Shown one piece after another: positions 1-10,515 of a stretch of 64,000 nucleotides of DNA; position 1 is the stretch's first letter, and each line of letters begins with the position of its first letter. The notes under the pieces are model-generated. The model ran no database searches. It worked only from the letters and a program-made list of their open reading frames with translations, and was not told the origin of the DNA. The stretch is from Nemertoderma westbladi. Taxonomy: Eukaryota; Xenacoelomorpha; Nemertodermatida; Nemertodermatidae. The stretch lies in assembly GCA_032718475.1 (NCBI GenBank), contig JAUCBJ010007324.1, positions 1-64,000 of the forward strand, given 5' to 3'. Both the position numbers and the translations under genes were made by a program.

Positions 1-1969
1 ACAACAACGTAGCCAGTTGTGAGTGAGTTAATGAAATATAATTAAATAAGGGAGACAACAACGTAGCCAGTTGTGAGTGAGTTAATGAAATATAATTAAA
101 TAAGGAGGAGAACAACAACGTAGCCAGTTGTGAGTGAGTTAATGAAATATAATTAAATAAGGGAGACAACAACGTAGCCAGTTGTGAGTGAGTTAATGAA
201 ATATAATTAAATAAGGGAGACAACAACGTAGCCAGTTGTGAGTGAGTTAATGAAATATAATTAAATAAGGGGAACAACAACGTAGCCAGTTGTGAGTGAG
301 TTAATGAAATATAATTAAATAAGGGAGACAACAACGTAGCCAGTTGTGAGTGAGTTAATGAAATATAATTAAATAAGGGAGACAACAACGTAGCCAGTTG
401 TGAGTGAGTTAATGAAATATAATTAAATAAGGGAGACAACAACGTAGCCAGTTGTGAGTGAGTTAATGAAATATAATTAAATAAGGGAGACAACAACGTA
501 GCCAGTTGTGAGTGAGTTAATGAAATATAATTAAATAAGGGAGACAACAACGTAGCCAGTTGTGAGTGAGTTAATGAAATATAATTAAATAAGGAGGAGA
601 ACAACGTAGCCAGTTGTGAGTGAGTTAATGAAATATAATTAAATGAGGAGAACAACAACGTAGCCAGTTGTGAGTGAGTTAATGAAATATAATTAAATAA
701 GGAGGAGAACAACAACGTAGCCAGTTGTGAGTGAGTTAATGAAATATAATTAAATAAGGAGGAGAACAACAACGTAGCCAGTTGTGAGTGAGTTAATGAA
801 ATATAATTAAATAAGGAGGAGAACAACGTAGCCAGTTGTGAGTGAGTTAATGAAATATAATTAAATGAGGAGAACAACAACGTAGCCAGTTGTGAGTGAG
901 TTAATGAAATATAATTAAATAAGGAGGAGAACAACAACGTAGCCAGTTGTGAGTGAGTTAATGAAATATAATTAAATAAGGAGGAGAACAACAACGTAGC
1001 CAGTTGTGAGTGAGTTAATGAAATATAATTAAATAAGGAGAACAACAACGTAGCCAGTTGTGAGTGAGTTAATGAAATATAATTAAATAAGGGAGACAAC
1101 AACGTAGCCAGTTGTGAGTGAGTTAATGAAATATAATTAAATAAGGGAGACAACAACGTAGCCAGTTGTGAGTGAGTTAATGAAATATAATTAAATAAGG
1201 GAGACAACAACGTAGCCAGTTGTGAGTGAGTTAATGAAATATAATTAAATAAGGGAGACAACAACGTAGCCAGTTGTGAGTGAGTTAATGAAATATAATT
1301 AAATAAGGGAGACAACAACGTAGCCAGTTGTGAGTGAGTTAATGAAATATAATTAAATAAGGGAGACAACAACGTAGCCAGTTGTGAGTGAGTTAATGAA
1401 ATATAATTAAATAAGGGAGACAACAACGTAGCCAGTTGTGAGTGAGTTAATGAAATATAATTAAATAAGGGAGACAACAACGTAGCCAGTTGTGAGTGAG
1501 TTAATGAAATATAATTAAATAAGGGAGACAACAACGTAGCCAGTTGTGAGTGAGTTAATGAAATATAATTAAATAAGGGTACAACAACGTAGCCAGTTGT
1601 GAGTGTGTTAATGAAATATAATTAAATAAGGGAGACAACAACGTAGCCAGTTGTGAGTGAGTTAATGAAATATAATTAAATAAGGGAGACAACAACGTAG
1701 CCAGTTGTGAGTGTGTTAATGAAATATAATTAAATAAGGAGGAGAACAACAACGTAGCCAGTTGTGAGTGAGTTAATGAAATATAATTAAATAAGGGAGA
1801 CAACAACGTAGCCAGTTGTGAGTGTGTTAATGAAATATAATTAAATAAGGAGGAGAACAACAACGTAGCCAGTTGTGAGTGAGTTAATGAAATATAATTA
1901 AGGGAGACAACAACGTAGCCAGTTGTGAGTGAGTTAATGAAATATAATTAAATAAGGGAGACAACAACG
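1..1969. repeat. 54-bp minisatellite array
   Basis: About 36 head-to-tail copies of a unit built around acaacaacgtagccagttgt, followed by gagtgagttaatgaaatata and attaaata. The common unit is 54 bp. Variants differ mainly in the purine-rich joint (gggagac, ggaggagaac, ggggaac), giving 51-57 bp units. The array starts before the window edge. Several units share the single change gtgagtgtgtt. It stays open on the minus strand only because the period is a multiple of three; I do not call it coding. Confidence 0.95.
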
Positions 1970-2163
1970 CAGTGCCTCCTCGAACTCTGAGATCTCGGTC
2001 AGTTTCCGGTCGTCTCGGTCGACCTTCCTCGCCTTCGCCAAGCAGTCCCGGTGGGTTGGAAGGTCGAATTCCTCGGTGCCGGCCATCGCACCACTCAGGA
2101 ACCGGGTCCCGTGCAAGGATACGAGATATGACGGTTTTGCCTCGGCTACCGGATTTCGCAGTC
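1970..2163 (-). other. GC-rich fragment of unknown origin
   Basis: A short GC-rich block wedged between the AT-rich minisatellite and the Polinton relic. Its composition matches BEL elements A and B further on, not its surroundings. A minus-strand frame is open through most of it and contains an acidic/basic stretch (KARKVDRDDRKLTEISEFEE), which would suit a Gag-like or other retroelement protein. I cannot assign it to a family. It may be a piece of an A/B-type element captured next to the array. Confidence 0.35.
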
Positions 2164-2463
2164 CTAGACCTCATCGTTGTGGGGACAAACTAAACAGTCT
2201 ATAATGTCATTAATACTGTAGAACAAACCGGATGGAAGTGTATCCTCAAAATTTTTTTTCCCTTTTTTTAATTATATAACATTCTCTACATTGTTATACA
2301 TGGATGGTAACGTGGCTAAGTAAAATATACTTTTTATACCAACCACCCAGTATTCGTTTGGATTTAAGGCACCATGAAAATTGATCTGATAATTACTATT
2401 AGTATTATGGGGAAAATCAATTGGACACGAGTTACTTGGTAGTCTAACATAGAATTCATCCAT
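2164..2463 (-). pseudogene. Polinton/Maverick capsid-like protein, N-terminal fragment
   Basis: The minus-strand frame from ATG 2463 opens with an N-terminus typical of the penton/minor-capsid-like protein of animal Polintons: FYVRLPSNS, then a run ending EYWVVGIKSIFY. After an in-frame stop at 2274-2272 the same frame continues with TLPSGLFYSINDII, which matches the next conserved block of that family ('LPsGyY.sv..li'). A second stop closes it at 2164. Only about 100 codons remain of a protein usually several hundred long, so this is a relic. Its start overlaps by 8 bp the end of the gene upstream, as in compact viral-like gene sets. Family assignment is from remembered motifs; a profile search would settle it. 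Confidence 0.6.
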
Positions 2464-2614
2464 CACCAACAGGTATTAACTTAAGTGTTATAACAGTGCG
2501 ACCACCGTTGAAATTAATTAATTCACCTTGACCGTCACTTAAAGTAATTAAGATTGTTTTTAGTTTTTTATTCAACAATGAGTAATAGCAAATGCTCTCT
2601 ATAGAATTATATCC
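2456..2614 (-). pseudogene. C-terminal fragment of a second Polinton capsid-like protein
   Basis: Directly upstream (in transcription) of the preceding relic, a 52-codon minus-strand frame ends at stop 2458-2456. It contains ITLSDGQGELINF followed by GGRTVITLKL, the C-terminal signature of the same family ('I.l.D..G..i.F..Grv.vtL.f'). Two neighbouring copies of this family, tail to head, are therefore suggested. The frame is closed by a stop upstream of GYNSIES, and the rest of the gene is not visible. Confidence 0.5.
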
Positions 2615-2746
2615 TCACAAAAGCCGTGAAATTTCAAAATTTTAATTATTTGGAATTAATTTGCATTATTTGATAGGTTCATGTTATAAAGATTACATTA
2701 AGTTCTCATTTGCATTTTGTATAGCTATTTGTACAACATTGTTCAA
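2615..2746. other. AT-rich spacer
   Basis: AT-rich sequence with no open frame or repeat I can assign. It could hold further eroded Polinton sequence. Confidence 0.4.
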
Positions 2747-2823
2747 GTGGTTCAGTAGCTCAGTTGGTTATATGCGTTAGACAATCGTTTGGTAGGTATC
2801 GAGTTCAAATCCTAGCAGGTGTA
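2747..2823 (+). repeat. tRNA-derived SINE head (A and B boxes)
   Basis: The segment has a near-perfect pol III A box (tagctcagttgg, 2756-2767) and a B box (gagttcaaatcc, 2801-2812) at tRNA-like spacing. The acceptor, anticodon and T stems do not pair well, so it is not a working tRNA gene. A tRNA-derived SINE head or decayed tRNA pseudogene is the likelier reading. I cannot see the 3' end of a SINE body. Confidence 0.6.
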
Positions 2824-3235
2824 AATTGTTTTTGTGCCAATTTTCAACTTATTTGAATTGACCGCTACGATTGAATTGTATCTGCTCAAGGTAGATTAAC
2901 CAATATGATTGCAGTTATTTGTCAGTAACCAATGTCGTGCAAGTTATGCGTTTGCTGGACCAATAGTTATCTTTAAAAACGTGATGGAACCTATAGAATA
3001 ATCTAGATTTATCTAATTGTTGGCAGCACTAATTTACTATAAAAGGTGCGTTTGTTCAATTAGTTATCACTTTGTTACACCTTTATGAACTTCATTCTTG
3101 ATCTAATCACTTATGCAGTAGTTATCACCTAGCCTTATTGAATTCACTGCATTTGTTAATTCATTTGTATTTTATTTCGTAATTTGTTCGTTATCTTGTA
3201 ATAAAGTTAGAATCATTGCTACATCTGTTTTAACA
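2824..3235 (+). other. LTR-like segment with TATA box and poly(A) signal
   Basis: AT-rich stretch with a good TATA box (TATAAAA, 3038-3044), an AATAAA at 3200-3205 and an end in tgttttaaca, the order expected of a retroelement LTR (promoter, R, poly(A) signal, terminal CA). I cannot find its 5' end or a second copy with confidence. A vaguely similar TATA-less segment ending ttgttttaaca lies at about 41700-42182. It could be the 5' LTR of element O, or an unrelated promoter. Confidence 0.3.
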
Positions 3236-5368
3236 TGTTTCACCACGGTGAACCCAACTGAGGGACGGATGGCAAGTTAAGCAGCAGGCCGCAGCAATGA
3301 ATGGGAATATCGGCGGAATGTAGAAAGGAGACCACCCACAATATTGATTCATAGTTCTTCGCCCATCGCCTGAAAGGTTAGACAGCGTTTGATGCCTTGC
3401 TACCTAAGTGTAAGACCTGAGATCAAAGGTAGAAGTAGTGACACACTGTGCACCAAAATTTAAAATTCAGGAACTGTACTGTTTTGATTCTGGCAGAACC
3501 CGCGGTACCCCTTCATATTCCTACGGGGAGGAAAGAAAGAGAGATTAGATATAAGTACACAGATAGGACGCAGGCACATCATTACGGGGCATGTACATTA
3601 GTAGGGTACATCAAAACTGTACACCTAACTTGTTTGCCGTGTATAGGTGCGTTGGTGGCTTATTTAGTAGTACAACGGTGTCCATTGCTTGTATTGATGT
3701 CTGTAGGCCAGGAGAAGGTTACTGTGTTTTGCCTGAATCAGGATTGTACCGTTCAAGCGGTTGGGCAGTTTATTGTACTAGGCGCATTACAATTAGGGCA
3801 ATTTGGGATACTAACACCTACCGTGTCCCCGCCGACATTCTGATAAGAAGTTGCCCTGCCCACCTAGGCAACCAAAATTCTAGATAGGAGACCAGGCTAG
3901 CTATTGTAACTGTATGCCTACTGTAGTAAACTAACACATTTCTTCTTAGTATTAGGGACCTGGTAGATTTAAATTGCCGAATTCCGGGTGTAGATACTAA
4001 CTTTATGCATGAAATTGAGTCCTGGAAATACACAAAAGGGGTGCCTTATCATCTGTAAGTATTAGACCTACAGACCGCAAAATTAGAACATTTGTAAAAT
4101 GCACACCGGACCCAGTAAATTATATAATGTGAAAGGGATACAAAACTAAATTTCGATTATAAAATTCAAAACACACACGCGTTAGGAATTATTTACACCT
4201 CGAAATATATAAAATAATTTTGTCCACGCCGCAGTTCGCCCGCTAGTTAGACATTTAGCTAGCAACCCCCACCCCATATAAATCACACTGTGGCACAGTA
4301 TACGAACGCCTTTAGTCCGTCAGCAAGTCAGCACGATTGTTAGGATTTGCTGCGCGGGATTTTGTATTATCGAAGTTTGTCCGTTCGTAGACTGTTTTCT
4401 GCCTCACCGGTTAAAGAGACCTATACTGCAATAGATTCGCTTACTTAGAGTTTACTGTTTTGGTGAGAAGGTTGGATTTATGTTTTATGATTCACAGACT
4501 TTACAGTAGGATATTGCAGGATTCACATATAGTAGAGATGTGATTTCGGAATCTACAAATAGTAGGAATATATTTTACTGAACTATAGTTCAGTAGGACT
4601 AAAATTATTTGAAAATTTGTATTTCGAAGTAAAAATTTGTATTTGATTAGCTAAGTGCTAATTTTTGAATAAAATTCATATTTTGAACCGTATGTAAAAT
4701 ATTTTGGAATTAAATACCGGTGTTTAAAAAGGCTTTAAATACCATATTGTACCGGTACAAAATTTTTCGTAAAGTAAAACCAAACTCTTTTGTTTTTCAG
4801 GATTCAGAGCTCATTTCTAGACTGTAACGAGAGCAAGACCGTGTTTAGCAAGTGTGGGAGATTGATAACTCAACAATTTTGGTTGGGGAAAATCGCACAT
4901 CGTCCGCAAGGCTGGAAACGGAAAGGTTCACGTCCGGTTTATATCTAGGAATCTGTTTTTCTGGAGAATTTTGGAGGGGGTAAGTTCGAAAAGTTGCATT
5001 AATCAGTTAGGCAGTACCGTATTAGTTAAAATTATTGTGAGTTCCACTGTCTCAAGTATTTGCATTCTGTACGATTTCTTTGTTTATTGCTGAATTAGTC
5101 CGTGTTATTTGTGTTTGATTTACAATTTAATAACGTATATCGTTATCCGTTATTATAAAGTTGGCCGATAGGCTAATTTAACTAACTTATACCGTGACAT
5201 TTATTTGCTGTAAAATTGGCAAAAAGTAGGCTAATTTTATCCATTTGCTATAAAATCGGCCAGTAGGCTAATTTTATATGTTTGAAATGTAATTAGTACC
5301 GTTTTGATATAAATACGGTAAGTTTGATACTTTGACACTTACATTTTACTTGACTTACAACTACCGAA
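3236..5368 (+). other. non-coding leader before BEL element O
   Basis: About 2.1 kb without a convincing gene. Visible signals: a TATA-like catataaatca near 4277, a pyrimidine tract ending ttttgtttttcag at about 4800 that looks like a splice acceptor, and several short imperfect repeats ending 'ggctaattttat' at 5165-5280. Short frames at 3448-3887 resemble nothing I know. The stretch probably includes the untranslated leader (and perhaps LTR) of element O. Confidence 0.35.
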
Positions 5369-5593
5369 ATGAGTGACAAACAGGACTATACAAAGAATAC
5401 ACCTACCGACTATGACTCATGTGACGCGGATAAGTCAGGGAAGACTCGCGAGCCTGCCGAACCAACACCGTGTGCATCACCAGTACATCCAACGGGAGTA
5501 CTGGATGCCGTAGTGGGAGGCGACGGCAGGACCGAGGATTTTCTAACTGTTCCGCAGCCTAGATACAGGGAAACGGACATGGATAGTTCAGTA
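5369..5593 (+). pseudogene. O Gag, N-terminal start (split by LINE)
   Basis: The frame starts at ATG 5369 (MSDKQDYTKN) with a polar, acidic N-terminus rich in Thr, Pro and Asp. It runs to the LINE target site GATAGTTCAGTA at 5582-5593 and resumes in phase after the second copy at 7364-7375. No domain is recognised in this stretch. It is called Gag because of its position ahead of the coiled coil and capsid region. Confidence 0.65.
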
Positions 5594-7363
5594 CTACTAC
5601 TACTAGGATCGGCATGCTGCATTGCAGCTGCATTTTTAAGAATGCTGTGCCGGCTTGTCAACAAAATTGCACCGCCACAACTCCCTATCACCCATGACAT
5701 TTGCTAGATCATCCGCATCTTTAAGGCCAGTGTCCTTTAAGATGCGTCTCAAGAAAGTCATGGGCTGTCCACCATGCTTATTCACTCCATGAGGCTGCCA
5801 AAGTACAAGATTATGCACTGGCTGGTCCTCACGGCGAAAGCAATGTCCTGCAAAGCGGAGGCGATTTTGTTCTAGTGTCAAGCTTGGGGGAACCAATGAG
5901 ACACCTCCAATGTTATATAGTGTCTGGTTGGAGATGTGTGCATTGTACTTGACACAATGTACCCGGCGTAGCATTCTTGTGAATGTGCCATCCAGAGATT
6001 TGGTATCCTCAGCAGTTAGAGCCCAGCATGGACTCCCGTAGAGGAGTACTGGAACTACTGCTGCTCTAAATAATCGGACCTTAAGTTTCCGATTAATTCT
6101 AGGTGACTTCCAAATCCTGGAAAGCCTATTCAAGGCTGCCCATGCCTTTCCCTTACGTATTCGAAGGTCCTCACCTGACTTCCGGATCCATGATCCCAGG
6201 TAACAGAAGTCGTCCACATGCTCAAGCATACCATCCTTTGAGCTTATGCTCATCCGATCAGAGACTTGCTGAGGACTTTCAAAGTTAACTGTCAGAATTT
6301 TGGTCTTTCTGGAGTTAATAAAAAGACCAACACTAGAAGCAGCATGTTCTAATGAGCTGAGGAGCCGCTGGGCTCCCTCTAATGATTCTGAGAGTACTCC
6401 TAAGTCATCAGCAAAGTCTAGATCAGTTAGGTACTTGGCAGGATTTCCTCGACTTCTGGAGCCAGTAGGTGGAGTTATCATCACCCCATCATCATTATGA
6501 TGATCTAAGGACATGCGTAGAACATAGTCAACCACAATAATGAACAAGAATGGTGCAAGTGTGTCTCCTTGGAGGACGCCCCATAACACTTCAAATGGTT
6601 CTGTGTCACCATCAACAGTAGACACAAATGTTGTCGAACCATCGTATACTGATCTGATTGCTGCAATAATTTCATCAGGAATCCCATATAATGAAAGTAT
6701 GCTGAACATACGTGAGCGAGAGACTGAATCAAAGGCCTTGAAGAAGTCAACAAAGATAACAGCCAGATGCCTGTCTTTCTTTTTTGATAACTCTTCAATT
6801 ATCCTTCTAAGTGCCAAAATGGGCTCCATGGTCCCACGACCTTTACGGAACCCATTCTGATTTCCACGTAGCAGTCTCTCAATGGGATCCCTGATGCGAT
6901 TTAATAGAATTCTATTGTATAGTTTTGCAGCAATCGAGATCAATGAGATTCCCCGAAAAGAACCATAGAGTGTTAGGTTGCCCTTCTTGGGAACTGGCAC
7001 CAACTTATTTGTTTTCATTTCTTGTGGGACTCTTGTTGTACGGTACATGTCTACTATGATGGGATAGATGAGCTTTAAACACTCAGGTATTTTAAAGACC
7101 TCAGGGGGAACACCATCTACTCCACTGGCACGATTGGTCTTAATGCTCTTTGCAGCAGCCTTCACTTCTGCAAAGGAGATATCGCCAATGGGAATATCTG
7201 GGAGTACAGACTCAGACACTTTTACTTCTATAAAGTTATCAGGCAATACCCTGTCATTATTGAGGAGCTTTTCAAAGTGGGCTTTCCAACCATTGAGGCG
7301 ATCGGCTGGTGATTCAGCCTTAACCTTGGTGGTTGGTTGGCTTTTCCGCCCAGTAAGCAGATT
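5594..7363 (-). mobile_element. LINE copy 1 (5'-truncated, TAG-repeat tail)
   Basis: A minus-strand non-LTR retrotransposon copy inserted in O's gag. It is bounded by the 12-bp duplication GATAGTTCAGTA (5582-5593 and 7364-7375). Its 3' end, at the left, is a short (TAG)n tail. It is 5' truncated inside the ORF, the usual outcome of target-primed reverse transcription. Copy 2 at 46435-48030 and the fragments at 41168-41337 and 44378-44640 belong to the same broad family. Confidence 0.9.
5636..7363 (-). CDS. LINE reverse transcriptase (RTE-like), 5'-truncated
   Basis: The frame is open from the truncation point at 7363 (no native start codon) to the stop at 5636. Counting from the first Met at 7246, RT motifs appear in order: PKKGNLTLYGSFRGISLI, NGFRKGRG, FVDFFKAFDSVSR (motif A), GVLQGDTLAPFLF (motif B), FADDLGVL (motif C, active-site DD) and KTKILTVNF. 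The C-terminal part includes LRFAGHCFRRED. It lacks the apurinic endonuclease expected upstream, so this copy cannot move on its own. I place it near the RTE/endonuclease-reverse-transcriptase group; the exact clade is uncertain. Confidence 0.85.
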   Translation of the reverse strand, partial: NLLTGRKSQPTTKVKAESPADRLNGWKAHFEKLLNNDRVLPDNFIEVKVSESVLPDIPIGDISFAEVKAAAKSIKTNRASGVDGVPPEVFKIPECLKLIYPIIVDMYRTTRVPQEMKTNKLVPVPKKGNLTLYGSFRGISLISIAAKLYNRILLNRIRDPIERLLRGNQNGFRKGRGTMEPILALRRIIEELSKKKDRHLAVIFVDFFKAFDSVSRSRMFSILSLYGIPDEIIAAIRSVYDGSTTFVSTVDGDTEPFEVLWGVLQGDTLAPFLFIIVVDYVLRMSLDHHNDDGVMITPPTGSRSRGNPAKYLTDLDFADDLGVLSESLEGAQRLLSSLEHAASSVGLFINSRKTKILTVNFESPQQVSDRMSISSKDGMLEHVDDFCYLGSWIRKSGEDLRIRKGKAWAALNRLSRIWKSPRINRKLKVRLFRAAVVPVLLYGSPCWALTAEDTKSLDGTFTRMLRRVHCVKYNAHISNQTLYNIGGVSLVPPSLTLEQNRLRFAGHCFRREDQPVHNLVLWQPHGVNKHGGQPMTFLRRILKDTGLKDADDLANVMGDRELWRCNFVDKPAQHS

Positions 7364-7375
7364 GATAGTTCAGTA

Positions 7376-9175
7376 GGAAGCCAAGAGAGCGTTGTTAGAA
7401 GAGTCAGAGGATACATGGCGCATATTACCAGGAGTATTGGAGAAGGCCAACGCATATTAGACGAGTTGACCGCTCCGATGTCCCGGTTCGAGTTTTACAC
7501 CTTACAGGTTAGAGTACAAAGTAAAGTACATAAGTCCGTAAATAACCTAATCAGTCTTCAAGATCTAGCTAGACAAAGACAGGATGCGGACACTCAGTTT
7601 AAAATCCTCGAGAAATTAATAATCGCAAGGGAGAAACTAATTCAGTTTAAGACTGCCGTTAGACTGATACAACAGGAACAAGCGGACCAGTTGCTAGCTG
7701 AGTCAGTTTCTGACGAATTATTGCAGCCCGAGGGAGAACAAGAACTGTATAGACTGGATGGACAATTGAAATATCTGACGGATCACTTACGTATGTGCGG
7801 CGAAGATGTCGGAGATTTGGAAACCGTGCTGGAGGTTACGAGGGAAGCTTCACCCGTACAGACAGAACTGGCACCAGGAATAATGGATCAATCACTGGTA
7901 AGTATTCGCAGCGAAATTGGCGAGGTGAGTATAATAACGTCAGAAATTTCTCGACAACAGCAACAGTTTTACAGACAACAACAAGAAATTCAGGAACAAA
8001 CTGAATTGTTGACGGTACAAGCGGCTGTAGAGGAGGAGAAACTACGTGTAGCAAATGTTGCGAGAATCTCTCATCTGCAAGAACAAGCCAAGTTGGAAGC
8101 AGCCGAAATGGAAAGGTTAGAGTGGGACATTGCACAACAAGCTGCAGCAGCCGAGTTAGCGCAACAGACGGCAGCGGCCGAGTTAGAGCAACAAAGGTTA
8201 GTTTCAGAAATGAGAGCCGAGTTGAAAAAACGGCAAATAAAGGCTCAATCAGCTATACAACTAGCGGAGTTCGAGGTGCAACAACAACAAATGGAACAAC
8301 GCGAGAAAGAGGTTAAACTTAATTTCGAACTCGAAAGGAAGGCGAGAGAATTAGCCAATGCCAAGGAGGGTCTGGATCTTAAAGCCCGCGATCGATCAAT
8401 GAGATCTCGAGACGGACACGATCTAGACAGGATAGAGGTAAGGCATCGCCAAATTCAGGAACGAATAAAGGAAGGAAGTGTAGGAGCACCTGAGCGAGGA
8501 CGAGAACTAATTAATGAATTATGTCAACGATTTCCTCAAGTAACTCCTATGTTTGCACCAATTACGTCTAAAAAACCTGTTTCGATTGCGAGTAGCAGCA
8601 ACATATCTCCTATCCACGATGTGACGGAGCACAGGTTTGTTATTCTGGACAAGTTTATACCACCAAGAGCAACGTCATCGCCTATTCCGTAGGTCAAGGT
8701 AAGTAACCCGCCAATTACGGGCCGTAGTAGTTTATTAGCCAGACCTACATTACTGACAACTAAACAGGTGAGTCAACCTTCAACACCCAAACCTGTCACA
8801 CACTACGTCAACCCAACTGTGTTTAGACCTACAAGGCCTTTAGATTCAAACGCCATTCTGCGACCACACATTCAGTTTACATCGCAATCTACGACTTCGA
8901 GGAAGACTTGTGAGCCTACCGAACAGCGGAGACCAGTAGACACGCGACCACTTAACCAGTTTACATCGCAATCTACGACTTCGAGGAAGACTTGTGAGCC
9001 TACCGAACACCATAGACCAGTAGACACGCGACCACTTAACCAGTTTACATCGCAATCTATGACTTCGAGGAAGACTTGTGAGCCTACCGAACAGCAGAGA
9101 CCAGTAGACGATGTTTCGAAACGAAGTGTTAGAATTCGGACAATTCGAGCATTCAACAAATTCCTTTATAAATGA
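7376..9175 (+). pseudogene. O Gag, coiled-coil region
   Basis: Continuation of O's Gag after the LINE. From 7376 to 8692 it encodes a long heptad-rich, Gln/Glu/Ala-rich coiled coil (for example QQAAAAELAQQTAAAELEQQ). The in-frame TAG at 8690-8692 is a probable nonsense mutation, since the same frame stays open from 8693 to 9175. That second part contains three 28-residue repeats. A frameshift between about 9111 and 9175 moves reading into the next frame. The coiled coil presumably drives Gag assembly, as in other BEL Gags with long N-terminal helices; this is inference. Confidence 0.7.
8871..9112 (+). repeat. 84-bp intragenic tandem repeat in O gag
   Basis: Three 84-bp units, each encoding QFTSQSTTSRKTCEPTE plus about 11 residues ending in RPLN. 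The copies differ at only a few positions, so the expansion is recent relative to the other damage in the gene. The period is a multiple of three, so frame was kept. Confidence 0.9.
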
Positions 9176-9932
9176 TCCTCCACAAAATACTCCAACACAG
9201 AAAGCGTTACAACCAACAGACGCGATCAGTACTCAACAATTCGCCAACCTAATGCGACCAGTTGTTAACAAGTTGGCCCAGATCGAGGAACGTTTAGAGG
9301 AAGCTCAAACCGATAGCTCGAGGATAAATATGGAATTCGAACACACCAGCCACCCGAAGGATCTGCAAAGGACGGTACCCTCAGGAAATATTTTGTATCA
9401 GAAAAGACGTCCAGGACAGGAGAAAACGAATTCGATTGCCACTCAAGGACGCAAAACTTTGAATGTCGCTGAAGAGATAGCTAAATTCGCAGCCAGACAA
9501 GGACTACCGGTGCAGCAACCACCAAAGTTATCCGGTAATTCTAAACATTGGCATACATTTGTGGACTACATTGAATCTCAAATCGCAGCATGTGCTTTTA
9601 CATCGAGAGAGAAGTTTAATTATCTGCTTCAGACACTGACGGGAGAACCAAAACGTCTAGCAGAGACCTTTTTCGGTGTACCAGACGCCTTTGAGTTAGC
9701 CTATGATCGTTTAACTTCGATTTACGGCAGTACAGTAAGTATGGCCAAGTCAGTAATAGAAGAACTCTGTAAAGGGAGGGCCATTACCAAACCTGTGGAC
9801 TTATTGAAATTAGCCGATGAAATTAAGAACGCCATTACGACTTTACGGTCAATCGGACAACTAGACTACGCAAACACTCCTACCTACAGTCCTATTGAAA
9901 ATAATTGTAAGACTACACCATCGACTTCATAG
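9111..9932 (+). pseudogene. O Gag capsid region (DUF1759-type)
   Basis: Frame-shifted continuation carrying the conserved BEL/Pao Gag core. LPVQQPPKLSGNSKHWHTFV is followed by FNYLLQTLTGEPKRLAE and YDRLTSIYGS, the hallmark order of the DUF1759/Gag capsid-like domain in BEL elements. It ends in a frame overlap at about 9895-9932 where reading must shift again. All three Gag/pro shifts go in the same direction, which could mean accumulated single-base deletions or insertions, or homopolymer errors. Confidence 0.8.
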
Positions 9933-10515
9933 GGAGTGGAGGAAGATCGAATACCAGCGAGAAGAGACTGGTGGGTTTTTAAAGTTGGAAGACCGTTACC
10001 TACTAATATCCAGGGAAGCAGTGGTTGAGACTCGGTCGAACTACACAGACCAACATATTGTAGCCGAGGCAATAACACTGCCATCTTCTAACAGACAAAA
10101 ACCACAGATGACATCCACAAGCACTTACGCCACACCGACAGAAACCCAACAATTTTCGGACGGTTATAAAGTGTTCACACCAATAGGGATCAAACAGAGT
10201 AGACAGCAACTAAGTGCCGACTTCAGTGGTTGTCAATACTGCGAAAGAATAGGAAAGTGGCATACTAGTCATAAATTAAGAGGATGTAGACTATTCCGTG
10301 AGTTAAACTCTGAAGAACGACGGCTACAAATACGGTCATTAGATTCTTGTTGGAGGTGTACACAACACGGACATGTCCGTAAAGATTGTCCAAATACGGA
10401 CACCTGTCCTTCTTGTGGACGCAACCACGACGCGTTACTCCACACAGATAGTGAATACCCAGAAGACCCAGAACACCCAGAACAGGGAACACCCAGAAGC
10501 AGCCGCGAAATGTAA
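9895..10515 (+). pseudogene. O Gag nucleocapsid with zinc knuckles
   Basis: The next frame carries cysteine motifs typical of BEL nucleocapsids: CQYCERIGKWHTSHKLRGC, a classic CCHC knuckle CWRCTQHGHVRKDC (C-X2-C-X4-H-X4-C), then CPSCGRNHDALLH. It is followed by a short acidic Pro/Glu repeat (PEDPEHPEQ). Reading shifts again within 10373-10515 to enter the protease frame. Role by family: binding genomic RNA. Confidence 0.8.

Noticed and set aside
1555-1863. Minus-strand repeat ORF in the 54-bp array
   Set aside because: Same artefact: tandem unit of 18 codons, no start or context.
2747-2823. Functional tRNA gene
   Set aside because: Promoter boxes fit, but anticodon, T and acceptor stems do not pair.
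3448-3887. Overlapping plus-strand ORFs in the O leader
   Set aside because: No recognisable motif, overlapping frames, no support for coding.
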